From assembly GCA_947629095.1 (NCBI GenBank), contig CANRCK010000003.1, positions 1-64,000 on the forward strand: 64,000 nt of DNA, read 5' to 3'. This document shows, in pieces, positions 32,376 to 40,765 of this stretch. The DNA is from an uncultured Clostridia bacterium (lineage in GTDB: Bacteria > Bacillota > Clostridia > Christensenellales > Borkfalkiaceae). A program made the translations under genes and the position numbers. Under the pieces are notes generated by a model. That model was not told where the DNA came from. It worked only from the letters and a program-made list of their open reading frames with translations, and made no database searches. Positions within the stretch are counted from its first letter, which is position 1, and the number at the start of each line of letters is the position of its first letter.

Positions 32376-34271
32376 ATGGCGTACGGCAAGAAAGAGGAAA
32401 ACAAAAAGGACCTCAACTACAAGAGCAACAAAAAGAACGCAAGCAAAGCCGATCTCATTCTGGAGACCGACTTGACAATTCTCGAAAAGCTTTCAAAGCT
32501 TTCCGACGAACTTATCGGGACTAACGAGCGCATATCCGCTCTTTCAAAGCCCACCGCAGGCAACGGCAATGTCGGCGGACCCGATGTACAAAATTCCATT
32601 CAGGCGGAAATCGATTCGGTTAAGCAGGAGATAAAGTATCTTGCCGCGCAGAACGAGAGCATCTATCTTACCGTGCAGCAGCAGTTGCAAAATCTCACCG
32701 CCGCTCTCGGCGGCGCGCCCGTTGCTCCCCTGTCGTTTGCCTCGCCCGAAAGCGTTCCCGCACCCCGCGCGGAAATTGACTACGATAAGCTTGCCGCCAA
32801 GATAGCCGAAATGCTGCCCGTTCAGGAATATATTTCCCCCGATTATATCGCCTGCAAGGTTGCCGAGCAGATTGTCGTTCCTGAATCTCACGCGTCCGCG
32901 CAAGCTGCGCCCGCAGGGGAGCCGCGGTCCGTATCAAGAGTTCCCGTCGACCTGCAGCTTGACGAGGAGGACCTTGCCGACAGAATTGCGTTGAAGGTCG
33001 GCGGCATAAAGGCGGACGACTTCGATATCCTCGTGGACGACGACGGCTGTTCCTCTATTTCAAAAGCCATCGTCTCCGGGCTGAATTACGATTTGATATC
33101 CTCAGCCATAGCCGAAAAGCTCCGCGTCACTTTGGAATATCTTGCCGACAGGGAAACGGACTATGAAGAAGTTGCTTCCATCATCGGCGATAAAATACAA
33201 GTTGCCGGCATAAACGAGGACGCCATAGCCGAAAAGGCTGCAAACGTTCTTTCAACCTATTTGCCGGAAATCGACGCGGACGATATAGCCGATAAAATCG
33301 CCGCCCAGCTCATCAGCGTAATGCCCACCGCAACCGAGGTCGACGGCGAAGCCATCAGCAAAACCGTCGCAGACAAGCTCATAGAGGCAGGTGAAAACCG
33401 TGATTACGAAATAGTACTCGACGACGATGGCGTGGAAAAAATAACCGGGCAGGTCACCGGGGAGCTTAACAAAACCACGGGCGAACGCTTTGATAAAATC
33501 GAAAAGGACATCGCCGATATCAAAGCAATGCTTGCTTCGGGCGTTATACGCGAAGTTGCCGCTTCGTCAGCGGCTTCGGACGAAAGTTACGTCGCCGAGG
33601 AATCTCTCGTCACGGTCAGCGACCTTGTTGAGGGCGAAATTACGGAGGATGTAGCAGGGCAATACGGCGAAATTTCCAAGCTTGTGGAAGAGCTTGACGA
33701 AGAGCCGGAGGTCGCCGGTCCGGAAGATGACTACGAAGCCCCCGCGCTTGCCGTTGAGGACGGCAAAAGTCAAGGCGGCGTGGACTTTGAAAATATGATG
33801 AAGTATAACCGCTCGTTCATAGCCCGCATAATCCAGAGCACCGACGAGCAAAAGGGATACTACGGCAGCGTAAAAACCGCGCTTTTGTCCTACGCCAAGG
33901 TCAATTCCAACGTCGCGTGGGGCGCCGAGCGCTTCAACAAAGGGCGGGAGACCATCGCCCGCTTTAAAATCCGCGGCAAAACGCTGTGCTTATATCTTGC
34001 GCTCGACCCCGCCGAATACCCCTATTCAGTGTACCATCAGGTCGACGTGTCAGACAACAAGAGCCTGCACGGCACGCCCTTAATGGTAAAAATCAAGTCT
34101 CCCCGCGGCGCAAAAAAGGCAATAAGGCTCATCGACGATATGCTCGAAAAGCGCGGGGCTGTCAAACGCAACCGCGTAATAGAGCGCGACTACGCCGCGA
34201 TGTATCCCTATGAAACCATAGAGGAACTCATAGAGGACGGGCTAGTCAAGAACGTTGAAAAAAACAAATAA
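32376..34271 (+). CDS. Repeat-containing acidic protein with an unnamed C-terminal domain
   Basis: A 631-residue soluble protein. Residues 1-25 are Lys-rich; 26-112 include likely coiled coil. Between 134 and 338 about eight copies of a 14-18 residue helical motif of the form I-D-x-D-x-I-A-x-K-I-A-x-x-L occur (for example IDYDKLAAKIAEML at 134, IDADDIADKIAAQL at 299). A second element, DFDILVDDDG (about 215) and DYEIVLDDDG (about 343), is also duplicated. The C-terminal part (about 480-625; RSFIARIIQS, KGYYGSVKTALLSY, RGKTLCLYLALDPAEY) resembles an uncharacterised domain I associate with gut Clostridia. CGAGGAG precedes the ATG. Possibly a structural or scaffold protein (inference). Confidence 0.75.
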   Translation: MAYGKKEENKKDLNYKSNKKNASKADLILETDLTILEKLSKLSDELIGTNERISALSKPTAGNGNVGGPDVQNSIQAEIDSVKQEIKYLAAQNESIYLTVQQQLQNLTAALGGAPVAPLSFASPESVPAPRAEIDYDKLAAKIAEMLPVQEYISPDYIACKVAEQIVVPESHASAQAAPAGEPRSVSRVPVDLQLDEEDLADRIALKVGGIKADDFDILVDDDGCSSISKAIVSGLNYDLISSAIAEKLRVTLEYLADRETDYEEVASIIGDKIQVAGINEDAIAEKAANVLSTYLPEIDADDIADKIAAQLISVMPTATEVDGEAISKTVADKLIEAGENRDYEIVLDDDGVEKITGQVTGELNKTTGERFDKIEKDIADIKAMLASGVIREVAASSAASDESYVAEESLVTVSDLVEGEITEDVAGQYGEISKLVEELDEEPEVAGPEDDYEAPALAVEDGKSQGGVDFENMMKYNRSFIARIIQSTDEQKGYYGSVKTALLSYAKVNSNVAWGAERFNKGRETIARFKIRGKTLCLYLALDPAEYPYSVYHQVDVSDNKSLHGTPLMVKIKSPRGAKKAIRLIDDMLEKRGAVKRNRVIERDYAAMYPYETIEELIEDGLVKNVEKNK

Positions 34272-34276
34272 AATTC

Positions 34277-34296
34277 AAAGGGGGCTTGCCCCCTTT
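34277..34296 (+). terminator. Terminator after the repeat-containing gene
   Basis: AAAGGGGGC, TT, GCCCCCTTT with a short TATT tail, six bases after the stop codon. Confidence 0.85.
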
Positions 34297-34334
34297 ATTA
34301 AATTAAATCAAAAAACCTAAAAGAGGACTTATAT

Positions 34335-36173
34335 TTGGAAAAGGAACAAAACGGAGTTACCGAACAAAAACTCCCGCGCCGCCGCATACAGACAGCGCGT
34401 AAACAAACGGTAAAACCCGCAAAAGTTAAAAAGGAGCGCGCAAACAAGGAACCGCGCGCCGAAAAATCAAAGCAGCAAAACAAATCCGCGCCGCGTGCGC
34501 CCAAGCCCCCCAAGGAGCCGGGTAAAAAGCCTGTAAAGGTGGTATTTTTGGGCGGCGTTGGTGAAATCGGCAAAAATATGGCGGCAATCGAGTGCGGCAA
34601 CGATATTATAATAATCGACGCAGGTGCAATCTTCCCCACCGAGGAGACGCCCGGCTTCGACCTCGTCGTGCCCGATATCACCTATCTTATTGACAACGCC
34701 AAAAAAATCCGCGCTCTCCTTTTAACGCACGGGCACGAGGACCATATAGGCGGAGTTCCCTATTTATTAAAGGAGATAAAGGTCCCCGTTGTCGGAACCA
34801 AGCTCACCTTGGCTCTTGTAGACAACAAGCTGCGCGAGCACCGCATAAACGACGTAAAAATGCAGGTTGTCACCCCGGGCGACGTAGTGCGCTTCGGCTG
34901 TTTTTCCGTGCGCTGCATAAACGTCAACCACTCAATCGCAGGCTCTCTTGCATTTGCCATCGACACCCCTCAGGGCGTAATATTCCACAGCGGCGACTAT
35001 AAAATAGACCTTACCCCTGTTGCGGGCGAGCCAATCGACCTCACAACCATCTCCGAAATCGGCTCAAAGGGCGTTCTGCTGTATCTTGGCGAAAGCACCA
35101 ATATCGAGCGCCCGGGCTTCACCATGAGCGAAACGGTTGTAGGCGCCACGCTCGACGGATTATTTTCCGAAAATTCGCGGCGGAGAATAATAATCGCCAC
35201 TTTCGCTTCCAACGTGCACAGGCTCAAACAGATAGTCGATTTAGCCGTAAAGCACCGCAGAAAAGTTGCGCTCTCCGGGCGCAGTATGCAAAACGTGGTG
35301 GAGGCGGCTGAAAAGATAGGCGAACTCGATATCCCCGACGACGTTTTAATTGACGTCTCCCGCATAAAGAACCTTCGCGACAGCGAAATAGTCATCGTCT
35401 CCACGGGCAGCCAGGGCGAACCGATGAGCGCGCTGACCCGCATGGCTAACGGTGAAAATTCCGCCGTAACCGTCGGTGAAAACGACACGGTCATAATTTC
35501 CGCGTCTCCCATACCCGGCAACGAAAAGCTTATTTATAAAGTAATAGACAACCTCTACAGAAAGGGCGCCAAGGTCGTGTACGAGAGCATAAAAAACATT
35601 CACGTCTCCGGTCACGCCTGCTGTGAGGAGCATAAAATTATGCACACCCTGCTTAAACCCAAGTACTTCATTCCCGTTCACGGCGAATACAGGCACCTTA
35701 AAAAGCACGCCGAACTTGCCGAAGAGCTGGGTATGCCCTCCGGTCGCGTTTTTATACCGGATATCGGCAACTGCATAGAAGTAACTTCAAAGGGCGGGCT
35801 TAAACGTCTCGGCGACGTCCCCTCGGGCGCAAGGCTCATCGACGGCGAGGGGATAGAGGACGAAAAGGCTTCCACCGTCCTCGAGGACAGGCGCCAGCTC
35901 TCGGCGGAAGGCCTGTTCATAGTCTCCGTTGCGGTTTCTGGCAACGTGGTGCTTGGGGAGCCTGCAATAAATTCCCGCGGGTTCGTGTTCGATTTCCACC
36001 GCGACTACAACAGGGAAATGCGCGAGGTCATCGACAGGGCAATTTCCGGGTACGACCTATACAAAGGCTCGGTTGACGAGCTTAAAAGGGTTATAAAGCG
36101 CGCGCTCAAAAGCTATATATACAAAAAAACAAAGCAATCGCCCATGATTGTTCCCGTGGTGGTGGAGCTTTAA
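34335..36173 (+). CDS. rnj: Ribonuclease J
   Basis: A 612-residue 5'-3' exonuclease/endonuclease of the beta-CASP metallo-beta-lactamase group, central to mRNA decay. It begins with a TTG codon behind AGAGGA and carries a basic disordered N-terminal extension of about 65 residues, rich in Lys/Arg/Pro. The core starts near VVFLGGVGEIGKNM; the metal motif THGHEDHIGG, beta-CASP STGSQGEPMSAL and HVSGHACCEEH follow, then a C-terminal domain. The trmR gene starts on the base after its stop. Confidence 0.96.
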   Translation: MEKEQNGVTEQKLPRRRIQTARKQTVKPAKVKKERANKEPRAEKSKQQNKSAPRAPKPPKEPGKKPVKVVFLGGVGEIGKNMAAIECGNDIIIIDAGAIFPTEETPGFDLVVPDITYLIDNAKKIRALLLTHGHEDHIGGVPYLLKEIKVPVVGTKLTLALVDNKLREHRINDVKMQVVTPGDVVRFGCFSVRCINVNHSIAGSLAFAIDTPQGVIFHSGDYKIDLTPVAGEPIDLTTISEIGSKGVLLYLGESTNIERPGFTMSETVVGATLDGLFSENSRRRIIIATFASNVHRLKQIVDLAVKHRRKVALSGRSMQNVVEAAEKIGELDIPDDVLIDVSRIKNLRDSEIVIVSTGSQGEPMSALTRMANGENSAVTVGENDTVIISASPIPGNEKLIYKVIDNLYRKGAKVVYESIKNIHVSGHACCEEHKIMHTLLKPKYFIPVHGEYRHLKKHAELAEELGMPSGRVFIPDIGNCIEVTSKGGLKRLGDVPSGARLIDGEGIEDEKASTVLEDRRQLSAEGLFIVSVAVSGNVVLGEPAINSRGFVFDFHRDYNREMREVIDRAISGYDLYKGSVDELKRVIKRALKSYIYKKTKQSPMIVPVVVEL

Positions 36174-36836
36174 ATGGACTTCACTTACGCCCACAACAAC
36201 ACCTCAGAGCCGGAGCGCACTACGCCCACGGCACAGTTCAACAGGGTCGGGTTCTGCGTAGAGCTTGAGGAAATTATATCCTCTGCAAACCTGCGCGAAA
36301 TACCCGTTGCGGACAGAGAGACTCTCACGTTTTTAACCTCCCTCCTGTCCGCGCTTCAGCCAAAGAACATTCTTGAGCTTGGCACGGCGGTGGGTGTATC
36401 CGCGGCGGCAATGCTCTCGGTATGCAAAAACGCGCGTTTAACCACGGTCGAAAGGGATAAAAATTTTGCCCTCGAAGCGCGTGAAAATTTCAAAAAACTC
36501 AATATATCCCCGCAAATAACCCTCGTGGAGGGGGACGCCGGCGAGGTTATAAACAATTTAACCGAACGGTTTGATTGCATCTTTTTGGATTGCGCAAAGG
36601 TGCAGTATGTAAAGTATCTTCTGGCTTTAAAGCGGCTTTTAAACGACGGCGGCGTCCTTCTTGCCGACGACGTTCTTCTCTACGGCTACGTCGGCGGCGA
36701 AGTTCCCGTTCCCAAAAAGCGCAAAATGCTTGTGGAGCACATAAGGGAATATATTCGGGCTGTAACCTCCGACGAAGAGCTTTCAACGGTTATCCTCAAT
36801 GTCGGCAACGGACTTGCAATGTCCGTAAAAAAATAA
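36174..36836 (+). CDS. trmR: Class I O-methyltransferase, TrmR-like
   Basis: A 220-residue SAM-dependent O-methyltransferase with motif I ILELGTAVGVSAAAML (about residue 66) and the metal/acidic segment IFLDCAKVQY. Its placement directly before a U32-family gene mirrors Bacillus yrrM-yrrN-yrrO, where TrmR (YrrM) methylates 5-hydroxyuridine-34 of tRNA to 5-methoxyuridine. The same role is inferred here from that pairing. The start is contiguous with the rnj stop, so translation is coupled. Confidence 0.85.
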   Translation: MDFTYAHNNTSEPERTTPTAQFNRVGFCVELEEIISSANLREIPVADRETLTFLTSLLSALQPKNILELGTAVGVSAAAMLSVCKNARLTTVERDKNFALEARENFKKLNISPQITLVEGDAGEVINNLTERFDCIFLDCAKVQYVKYLLALKRLLNDGGVLLADDVLLYGYVGGEVPVPKKRKMLVEHIREYIRAVTSDEELSTVILNVGNGLAMSVKK

Positions 36837-36859
36837 AAACATTCAATATATTATCGATT

Positions 36860-38050
36860 ATGACGGAATTATTGGCGCCTGCGGGCAACTTTTCAAAACT
36901 CAGAACGGCTCTCTATTTCGGTGCGGACGCCGCCTACATAGGCGGCAAGGATTTTTCCCTGCGTTCCTTTGCCGATAACTTCACGCGCGAAGAACTCAAA
37001 GCGGCTGTGCTCTACGCCCATTCCCTCGGCAAAAGAGTGTACGTAACGGCAAATATATTTGCAAAAAACGCCGATATGCCCCTTTTGGAGGACTACTTTG
37101 CCTTTCTCTGGGAGGCTGGCGCGGACGCCGCTATAATTTCGGACAGCGGCGCATTTCTTGCCGCAAAAAAATCCGCTCCGCAGCTGCCCGTACATATCTC
37201 CACGCAGGCAAATCTCACAAATAAATACGCCGTAAAGTTCTGGCATGACGAGGGCGCCGCCCGCGTTATTCTTGCCCGCGAGCTGTCCCTCGGCGAAATT
37301 TCAGAAATTCACGAATATGTCCCCGATATCGAGCTTGAAGCCTTCGTCCACGGCGCAATGTGCATTTCCTACTCGGGCAGGTGCCTTCTCTCCAACTATC
37401 TTGCCGGGCGGGAAAGCAACCGCGGCGAGTGCGTGCAGGCTTGCCGCTGGAAGTACTCCGTAAGAAAAAAAGACGAGCTTTCCGACAGCGGCTGGCTCGA
37501 TATGGAGGAGGACGACCGCGGCACATATATTTTAAATTCCAAGGATCTGAATATGAGCGCCCATCTTCAAAAGCTTACCGCAGCGGGCGTCTGCTCCTTT
37601 AAAATAGAGGGCAGAATGAAGAGCGAATACTATCTTGCCACTGTCATAAACGCCTACCGGCGCTGCGTCGACGGCGGCTATTCCGAAGTTGTCGAGCGCG
37701 AGCTTTTAACGGCAGCCCACCGCGACTACACCACGGCGTACGCTCTTGGCGACAATCAAAAAACGGTCAACTATTCGGACAGTCAGGCAAAGGGCGACTG
37801 TGATTATATAGGCAACGTTACGGACTGCAAAAACGGCTTCGCCTATATAGAGATGCGCGGCCGTTTCAAGGCGGGCGACGTTCTAGAAATTCTTTCGCCG
37901 CACTCCTGTTTCGGCAAGTCCTTTGCCGTTGAACGGGCGTATCTTCCCACGGGCGAAGAGGTGAATGACTGCAAGCTCGTCCAAACGGTCTACAAGGTTC
38001 CCTGTCCTTACGAATTGCACGCAGGCGACATTCTGAGGAGAAGAAAATGA
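36860..38050 (+). CDS. U32 family protein (TrhP-type tRNA hydroxylation)
   Basis: A 396-residue member of the peptidase U32 family. MTELLAPAGNFSKLRTALYFGADAVY-like start (here LLAPAGN, GADAAYIGGK), the EAFVHGAMCISYSGRCLLSN signature (read as FVHGAMCISYSGRC) and the later Cys residues of ECVQACRW mark a likely Fe-S cluster as in TrhP/RlhA. Relatives hydroxylate wobble uridine, supplying the substrate of TrmR next door. The ATG at 36860 opens the conserved N-terminus; no ribosome-binding site is clear. Overlaps aroA by four bases. Confidence 0.9.
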   Translation: MTELLAPAGNFSKLRTALYFGADAAYIGGKDFSLRSFADNFTREELKAAVLYAHSLGKRVYVTANIFAKNADMPLLEDYFAFLWEAGADAAIISDSGAFLAAKKSAPQLPVHISTQANLTNKYAVKFWHDEGAARVILARELSLGEISEIHEYVPDIELEAFVHGAMCISYSGRCLLSNYLAGRESNRGECVQACRWKYSVRKKDELSDSGWLDMEEDDRGTYILNSKDLNMSAHLQKLTAAGVCSFKIEGRMKSEYYLATVINAYRRCVDGGYSEVVERELLTAAHRDYTTAYALGDNQKTVNYSDSQAKGDCDYIGNVTDCKNGFAYIEMRGRFKAGDVLEILSPHSCFGKSFAVERAYLPTGEEVNDCKLVQTVYKVPCPYELHAGDILRRRK

Positions 38051-39264
38051 GTTATCTTGTCAAAAATATCTATGGAAAAATCAAACACGGAAGCGTTTCC
38101 GTGCAGGTCCCCGGTTCCAAAAGCATAACGGCGCGCGCCATGCTCATAGCCGCGCTTGCCAACGGCGAATCCACGCTTGTAAACGCCCAGCTTTCCGATG
38201 ACTGCGCCACGTTTGCCGAGTGCCTCAAATCCCTCGGCATTCCCTGCAGTATCAGCGGCACCACGGTCAAAATTTGCGGTTGCGGCGGCATACTCCCTGT
38301 AAAAAGCGCAAAAATCAACGTCGGTTCCGCAGGCACGGCTGCCCGCTTTTTAACTGCGCTCTTGGCGTTTTCCAACGGCGAATTTATAGTTGACAGCTCC
38401 GAACAGATGAAAAAGCGCCCCATAGAGCCGCTTATCCAAAGCCTCCGCGCCGCAGGCGCCGCGGTAGATTCAACCGGCGGCACTTTCCCGCTTACAATCC
38501 GCGGCACCGCCTCCCCCGCAGCCGAAATCACGGTGGATATAACCAAGAGCAGCCAATATCTCTCGGCTCTCCTCATCTCCGGCGTCTGCGCAAAAAACGG
38601 CGTAAAACTTCACACGGTCGGGCGTCACGGGCTTGATTATATAAATATGACCCTCAATATGATGTGGTCATTCGGCGTAACAGTGGAGGAAGAGGACGGG
38701 TCCTACGTCGTCAACGGCAGCTATGCCGCAAAGAAGTACGATATAGAGCCGGACGTTTCCGCCGCGTGCTATTTTTATGCCGCCAATAAAATTCTCGGCG
38801 CCGATATCTCCGTCAGAGGCGTCCTTCCCCACAGTATGCAGGGGGATATAAAGTTTATAAACCTGTTAAAAAATTTCAACGGCGGCAAGGTGGATATGTC
38901 CTCCTTTTCCGATCAGGCTTTAACGCTTGCCGCAATCGCCCCCTATCTTGAAAAGCCCACCGAAATCGTAGGCATAGCCCACACCCGCGGGCAGGAGTGC
39001 GACAGGATAAACGCCATTTGTTACAATCTTCGCCAAATGGACGTCCGCTGCGAGGAGAGGGAGGACGGAGTCAAAATCTATCCCTCCGTTCCGCAGCCTG
39101 CAACAATAAAAACGTTCGGCGATCACCGCGTTGCCATGGCGTTCGCCATAACCGGTCTGCGCACCTACGGCATAGAAATCGACTGCCCCGAAGTATGCTC
39201 CAAAACCTTTAAAAACTATTTCGAGGTGCTCGACAGTCTCTGCTGTAAGCTCACCCAAAATTAA
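38047..39264 (+). CDS. aroA: 3-phosphoshikimate 1-carboxyvinyltransferase (EPSP synthase)
   Basis: Condenses phosphoenolpyruvate with shikimate 3-phosphate, the sixth shikimate pathway step. In 405 residues the family motifs are visible: PGSKSITARA near residue 21, GSAGTAARF, KKRPIEPL, the TKSSQYLSALL segment, and FGDHRVAMAFAI near the C-terminus. It is slightly shorter than usual. The ATG lies in the stop of the U32 gene (ATGA) behind AGGAGAAG, so it is expressed with tRNA-modification genes and not with the other aromatic gene, tyrA. Confidence 0.96.
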   Translation: MSYLVKNIYGKIKHGSVSVQVPGSKSITARAMLIAALANGESTLVNAQLSDDCATFAECLKSLGIPCSISGTTVKICGCGGILPVKSAKINVGSAGTAARFLTALLAFSNGEFIVDSSEQMKKRPIEPLIQSLRAAGAAVDSTGGTFPLTIRGTASPAAEITVDITKSSQYLSALLISGVCAKNGVKLHTVGRHGLDYINMTLNMMWSFGVTVEEEDGSYVVNGSYAAKKYDIEPDVSAACYFYAANKILGADISVRGVLPHSMQGDIKFINLLKNFNGGKVDMSSFSDQALTLAAIAPYLEKPTEIVGIAHTRGQECDRINAICYNLRQMDVRCEEREDGVKIYPSVPQPATIKTFGDHRVAMAFAITGLRTYGIEIDCPEVCSKTFKNYFEVLDSLCCKLTQN

Positions 39265-39272
39265 ATCCGTAT

Positions 39273-40586
39273 ATGGAACGCATAGTCATTCACTCCGATC
39301 TTAATAATTTTTACGCCTCCGTGGAGCGCATTCTCAACCCCGCGCTTTGCGGCAAGCCCATTGCCGTCTGCGGCAACAAGGAGGAGCGCAAGGGCATAGT
39401 TCTTGCCAAAAGCGAGGAAGCAAAGCGCTTCGGCGTAAAGACGGGCGACACGGTTTGGCAGGCGCAAAAAAAGTGCCCCGATATAGTAATCGTGCCCACC
39501 CATTTCAACGAATATATCGAGTATTCCCGCAAAGTCCGCGCAATTTACGCGCGCTATACCGACCTTATCGAAAGCTACGGCATCGACGAATGTTGGCTTG
39601 ACGTCACGCACTCCACCCTGATATTCCCCGAGTTCGGGCAAAAGTATATCCAAAGGGAGGGGGAGCGCCACTTCACCGATGAATATCTTCGTTTTCTCGG
39701 CGACACTATCCGCAACACGGTAAAGGGCGAGCTTGGCGTAACCGTATCGTGCGGAGTATCCTTCAACAAAGTCTTTGCCAAGCTCGGCAGCGACCTTAAA
39801 AAGCCCGACGGCACTTCTGTAATTTCCTATCTCAACTATAAACAGGTAGTATCCGGTCTGCCCGTGGAAGATTTGCTTTTCGTGGGCAAGGCAACCTGCC
39901 AAAAGCTCAAAGCAATGGGCATAACCACCATCGGCAAGCTTGCCTCCGCCGACGACGACAAAATAGAGTCCGTTTTCGGCAAAATGGGCGAAACTCTGCT
40001 CAGATATGCCCGCGGCGGCGACGAGGATCCCGTAAAGCATATGGACGAAAAAAGGGAGTACAAGTCCATAGGCAATTCTTCAACCTATCCCGAGGATATC
40101 GAAAGCTTAAATAAAATAGAGCGCTGCCTCTACGTTCTCTCCGAAAGCGTAGCCGCCCGCCTCCGCGAAACAGATCAGGGTCTTGCCGACACTGTCCATC
40201 TCTGGGTCCGCGACAGCAATATGAACAGCATTTCGGTGCAAAAAAAGGTCCGCCACACCGCGCTGTGCGGCGAAATAGCCCGCCACGCCTTCGACCTTTT
40301 CAAGGAAAACGTAAAGCCCCCGTTCAAAATCCGCGCTCTCGGCGTAACGGTTTCGGGCTTCGACAACGGCTCCTCGCAGGTCACCTTCGACGAAAGCTTC
40401 GGCAACTATAAAAAGCTTGAAAAGGTAGAGCGCACCGTGGACGAAATACGCAAAAAGCACGGCTACGACAAGCTCCAGCGCGGGCTTCTCGCCAACGACC
40501 CCGGGCAGATGCGCAACGACGTAAAAAATTCCCACGTGATAAAGCCCGCCAACTTCGAGGACAGGGGCAAAAAGGACGACGATTAG
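39273..40586 (+). CDS. dinB: Y-family DNA polymerase (DinB/Pol IV type)
   Basis: A 437-residue translesion DNA polymerase. Catalytic acids are Asp in HSDLNNFYASVE (residues 7-18) and Asp-Glu in SYGIDECWLDVT; the residue at the steric-gate position is Tyr. Palm, fingers, thumb (two helix-hairpin-helix segments such as VEDLLFVGKATCQKLKAMGI) and the little-finger domain are all present, ending in a basic tail without an obvious clamp-binding motif. It starts nine bases after aroA with no good ribosome-binding site, so probably belongs to the same transcript. Confidence 0.94.
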   Translation: MERIVIHSDLNNFYASVERILNPALCGKPIAVCGNKEERKGIVLAKSEEAKRFGVKTGDTVWQAQKKCPDIVIVPTHFNEYIEYSRKVRAIYARYTDLIESYGIDECWLDVTHSTLIFPEFGQKYIQREGERHFTDEYLRFLGDTIRNTVKGELGVTVSCGVSFNKVFAKLGSDLKKPDGTSVISYLNYKQVVSGLPVEDLLFVGKATCQKLKAMGITTIGKLASADDDKIESVFGKMGETLLRYARGGDEDPVKHMDEKREYKSIGNSSTYPEDIESLNKIERCLYVLSESVAARLRETDQGLADTVHLWVRDSNMNSISVQKKVRHTALCGEIARHAFDLFKENVKPPFKIRALGVTVSGFDNGSSQVTFDESFGNYKKLEKVERTVDEIRKKHGYDKLQRGLLANDPGQMRNDVKNSHVIKPANFEDRGKKDDD

Positions 40587-40667
40587 TTCAATCGCAATCC
40601 CGTTTTGCCATAAGCGTTGCTTATATCTTTTATAAAAACCTTAAAACAACAATCGCGCCCAATTGAT

Positions 40668-40696
40668 TTGACTATTTTGCTATAATTTTTTATAAT
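40668..40696 (+). promoter_or_regulatory. glnN promoter
   Basis: TTGACT, 17-bp spacer, TATAAT. The predicted leader is about 63 bases, ends in AAGGAG and contains a repeated GAGCGGCTT; no known riboswitch fold was recognised. Confidence 0.85.
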
Positions 40697-40765
40697 CAAA
40701 CACGTAATCGACGAGCGGCTTTTGAGAGAGCGGCTTGATTTCATAGTTTAAGGAGAATATTTTTA

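Noticed and set aside
40703-40765. Glutamine or other riboswitch in the glnN leader
   Set aside because: The leader is only about 63 bases, and the repeated GAGCGGCTT does not build a recognised aptamer fold.
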